Assembly (NCBI GenBank): GCA_012274165.1
Contig: JAAPAA010000288.1
Coordinates: 1 to 5,193, forward strand
Direction of reading: 5' to 3'
DNA: 5,193 nt
From: Thiobacillaceae bacterium
Lineage (GTDB): Bacteria; Pseudomonadota; Gammaproteobacteria; Burkholderiales; Thiobacillaceae
Shown piece by piece: positions 4,617 to 5,193 of this stretch. The notes beneath the pieces were generated by a model that was not told where the DNA came from, made no database searches, and saw only the letters and a list, made by a program, of their open reading frames with translations. Within the stretch, counting starts at the first letter, position 1. The number at the start of each line of letters is the position of its first letter. The translations under genes and the position numbers were made by a program.

Positions 4617-5193
4617 TTACTTGAGCAACCCTTCCTCGGCCAGCGCCTGCTGCACCGCAGGACGCGCCGCGACGCGACCCTGATAGGTGGTCAGTACGGG
4701 CCAGGGCGCGAGGTCTAAGCCGACGTGAGGCGCCCACGAACTCACCGTGAAAAGGTAGGCATCCGCTACGGTGAAGTGCTCGCCCATGAGATAGGGCTGC
4801 GTCTCCAGTACCGACGCGACATGAGCGAAACGCTGGGCCAGCCGCTCGGTGAACAGGGTCTTGCAGTCAGGCGGTACGCGCGAGTCGAATAGGGCCGAAT
4901 AGGTCTTGTGTAGCTCGGTGGAGATGAAGTTCAGCCACTGCATGAGACGGTATCGCTCCCGGCTGCCATAAACCGGCGCGAGTTCCTTGTCCTTGGCCTG
5001 GTCCGCCAGATACTGCACGATGGCCGGACCTTCGGTGAGGACATCGCCGTCCCCCAGATCCAGCGCGGGCACATAGCCATCCGGATTGATCTTGCGGTAG
5101 TCCTCGCCGGATTCTGTCCGACCGGTGCCAAGGTCGACGCGTACCAGTTCCACGGGTACGCCAGCCTCGATCGCCACAATGTGGGGGGAAAGG
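4617..5193 (-). CDS. Glutathione S-transferase, beta-class (GstA-like), N-terminus outside window
   Basis: Conjugates glutathione to electrophiles, or acts as a thiol reductase, in the cytoplasm. The frame is open to the window edge and begins LSPHIVAIEAGVPVELVRVD, which corresponds to the part just after the first ten or so residues of E. coli GstA (MKLFYKPGACS...). The start codon and the catalytic Cys10 region are therefore missing; the GTG at 5177 is internal, not the start. The thioredoxin-like domain shows NPDGYVPALDLGDGDVLTEG and the glutathione-binding EGPAIVQYLAD. The helical domain shows WLNFISTELHKTYSALF, with the His (4908-4910) at the place of GstA His106, and FTVADAYLFTV, the N-capping/hydrophobic staple motif. 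The end ALAEEGLLK matches the usual C terminus. It has 191 residues in view, against about 201 for the family. Confidence 0.93.
   Translation of the reverse strand, partial: LSPHIVAIEAGVPVELVRVDLGTGRTESGEDYRKINPDGYVPALDLGDGDVLTEGPAIVQYLADQAKDKELAPVYGSRERYRLMQWLNFISTELHKTYSALFDSRVPPDCKTLFTERLAQRFAHVASVLETQPYLMGEHFTVADAYLFTVSSWAPHVGLDLAPWPVLTTYQGRVAARPAVQQALAEEGLLK

Noticed and set aside
4617..5177. GTG at 5177 as the true start of the GST gene
   Set aside because: Conserved beta-class residues (LSPHI) continue in frame upstream to the window edge, so the gene simply runs off the end.

Overview
The window looks like chromosomal DNA from a betaproteobacterium. It is GC-rich and carries the common scpA-scpB-rluB block, together with a tusA-dsrE pair of the kind frequent in sulfur-oxidising lineages such as the Thiobacillus/Sulfuricella relatives. 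The taxonomic reading is an inference from gene content and protein style; no search was run.

Layout. Positions 1-2205, all on the minus strand, hold a tight three-gene block: scpA (2205-1366), scpB (1391-699, overlapping scpA) and rluB (697 to beyond position 1, its 3' end cut by the window). ScpA and ScpB are the kleisin and winged-helix partners of SMC in chromosome condensation. RluB is the 23S rRNA pseudouridine synthase often co-transcribed with them. Divergent from scpA is a TetR-family regulator (2316-2921, plus strand). After a 195-base gap comes a two-gene operon: tusA (3117-3353), a sulfur-carrier protein, and a DsrE/DsrF-like (DsrE2/COG2210-type) sulfurtransferase (3364-3975). A 168-base gap rich in inverted repeats leads to a small YciI/DGPF-like protein of unknown role (4144-4503, plus strand). 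Facing it is a beta-class glutathione S-transferase (5193-4617, minus strand) whose first codons lie outside the window.

The most interesting unit is the TetR-tusA-dsrE module. Three copies of an ACC-N4-GGT type palindrome sit before the TetR gene (2286-2301), just after it (2960-2975), and immediately before the tusA ribosome binding site (3080-3095). The third contains a perfect 14-bp palindrome. The box resembles the operator published for the E. coli TetR-family regulator NemR. The TetR protein also has a cysteine (Cys108, in GCIFGNLTLE) that aligns with NemR's sensing Cys106 (GCLTVKLSAE). The simplest model is a thiol-sensing, self-repressing regulator that releases the sulfur-trafficking genes when Cys108 is modified, for example by persulfide or electrophile. 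The sites and the cysteine are seen in the sequence; the signal and the regulation are inferred.

No tRNA, rRNA, CRISPR array, insertion sequence or integrase gene was found, and no gene-free gap exceeds 200 bases.
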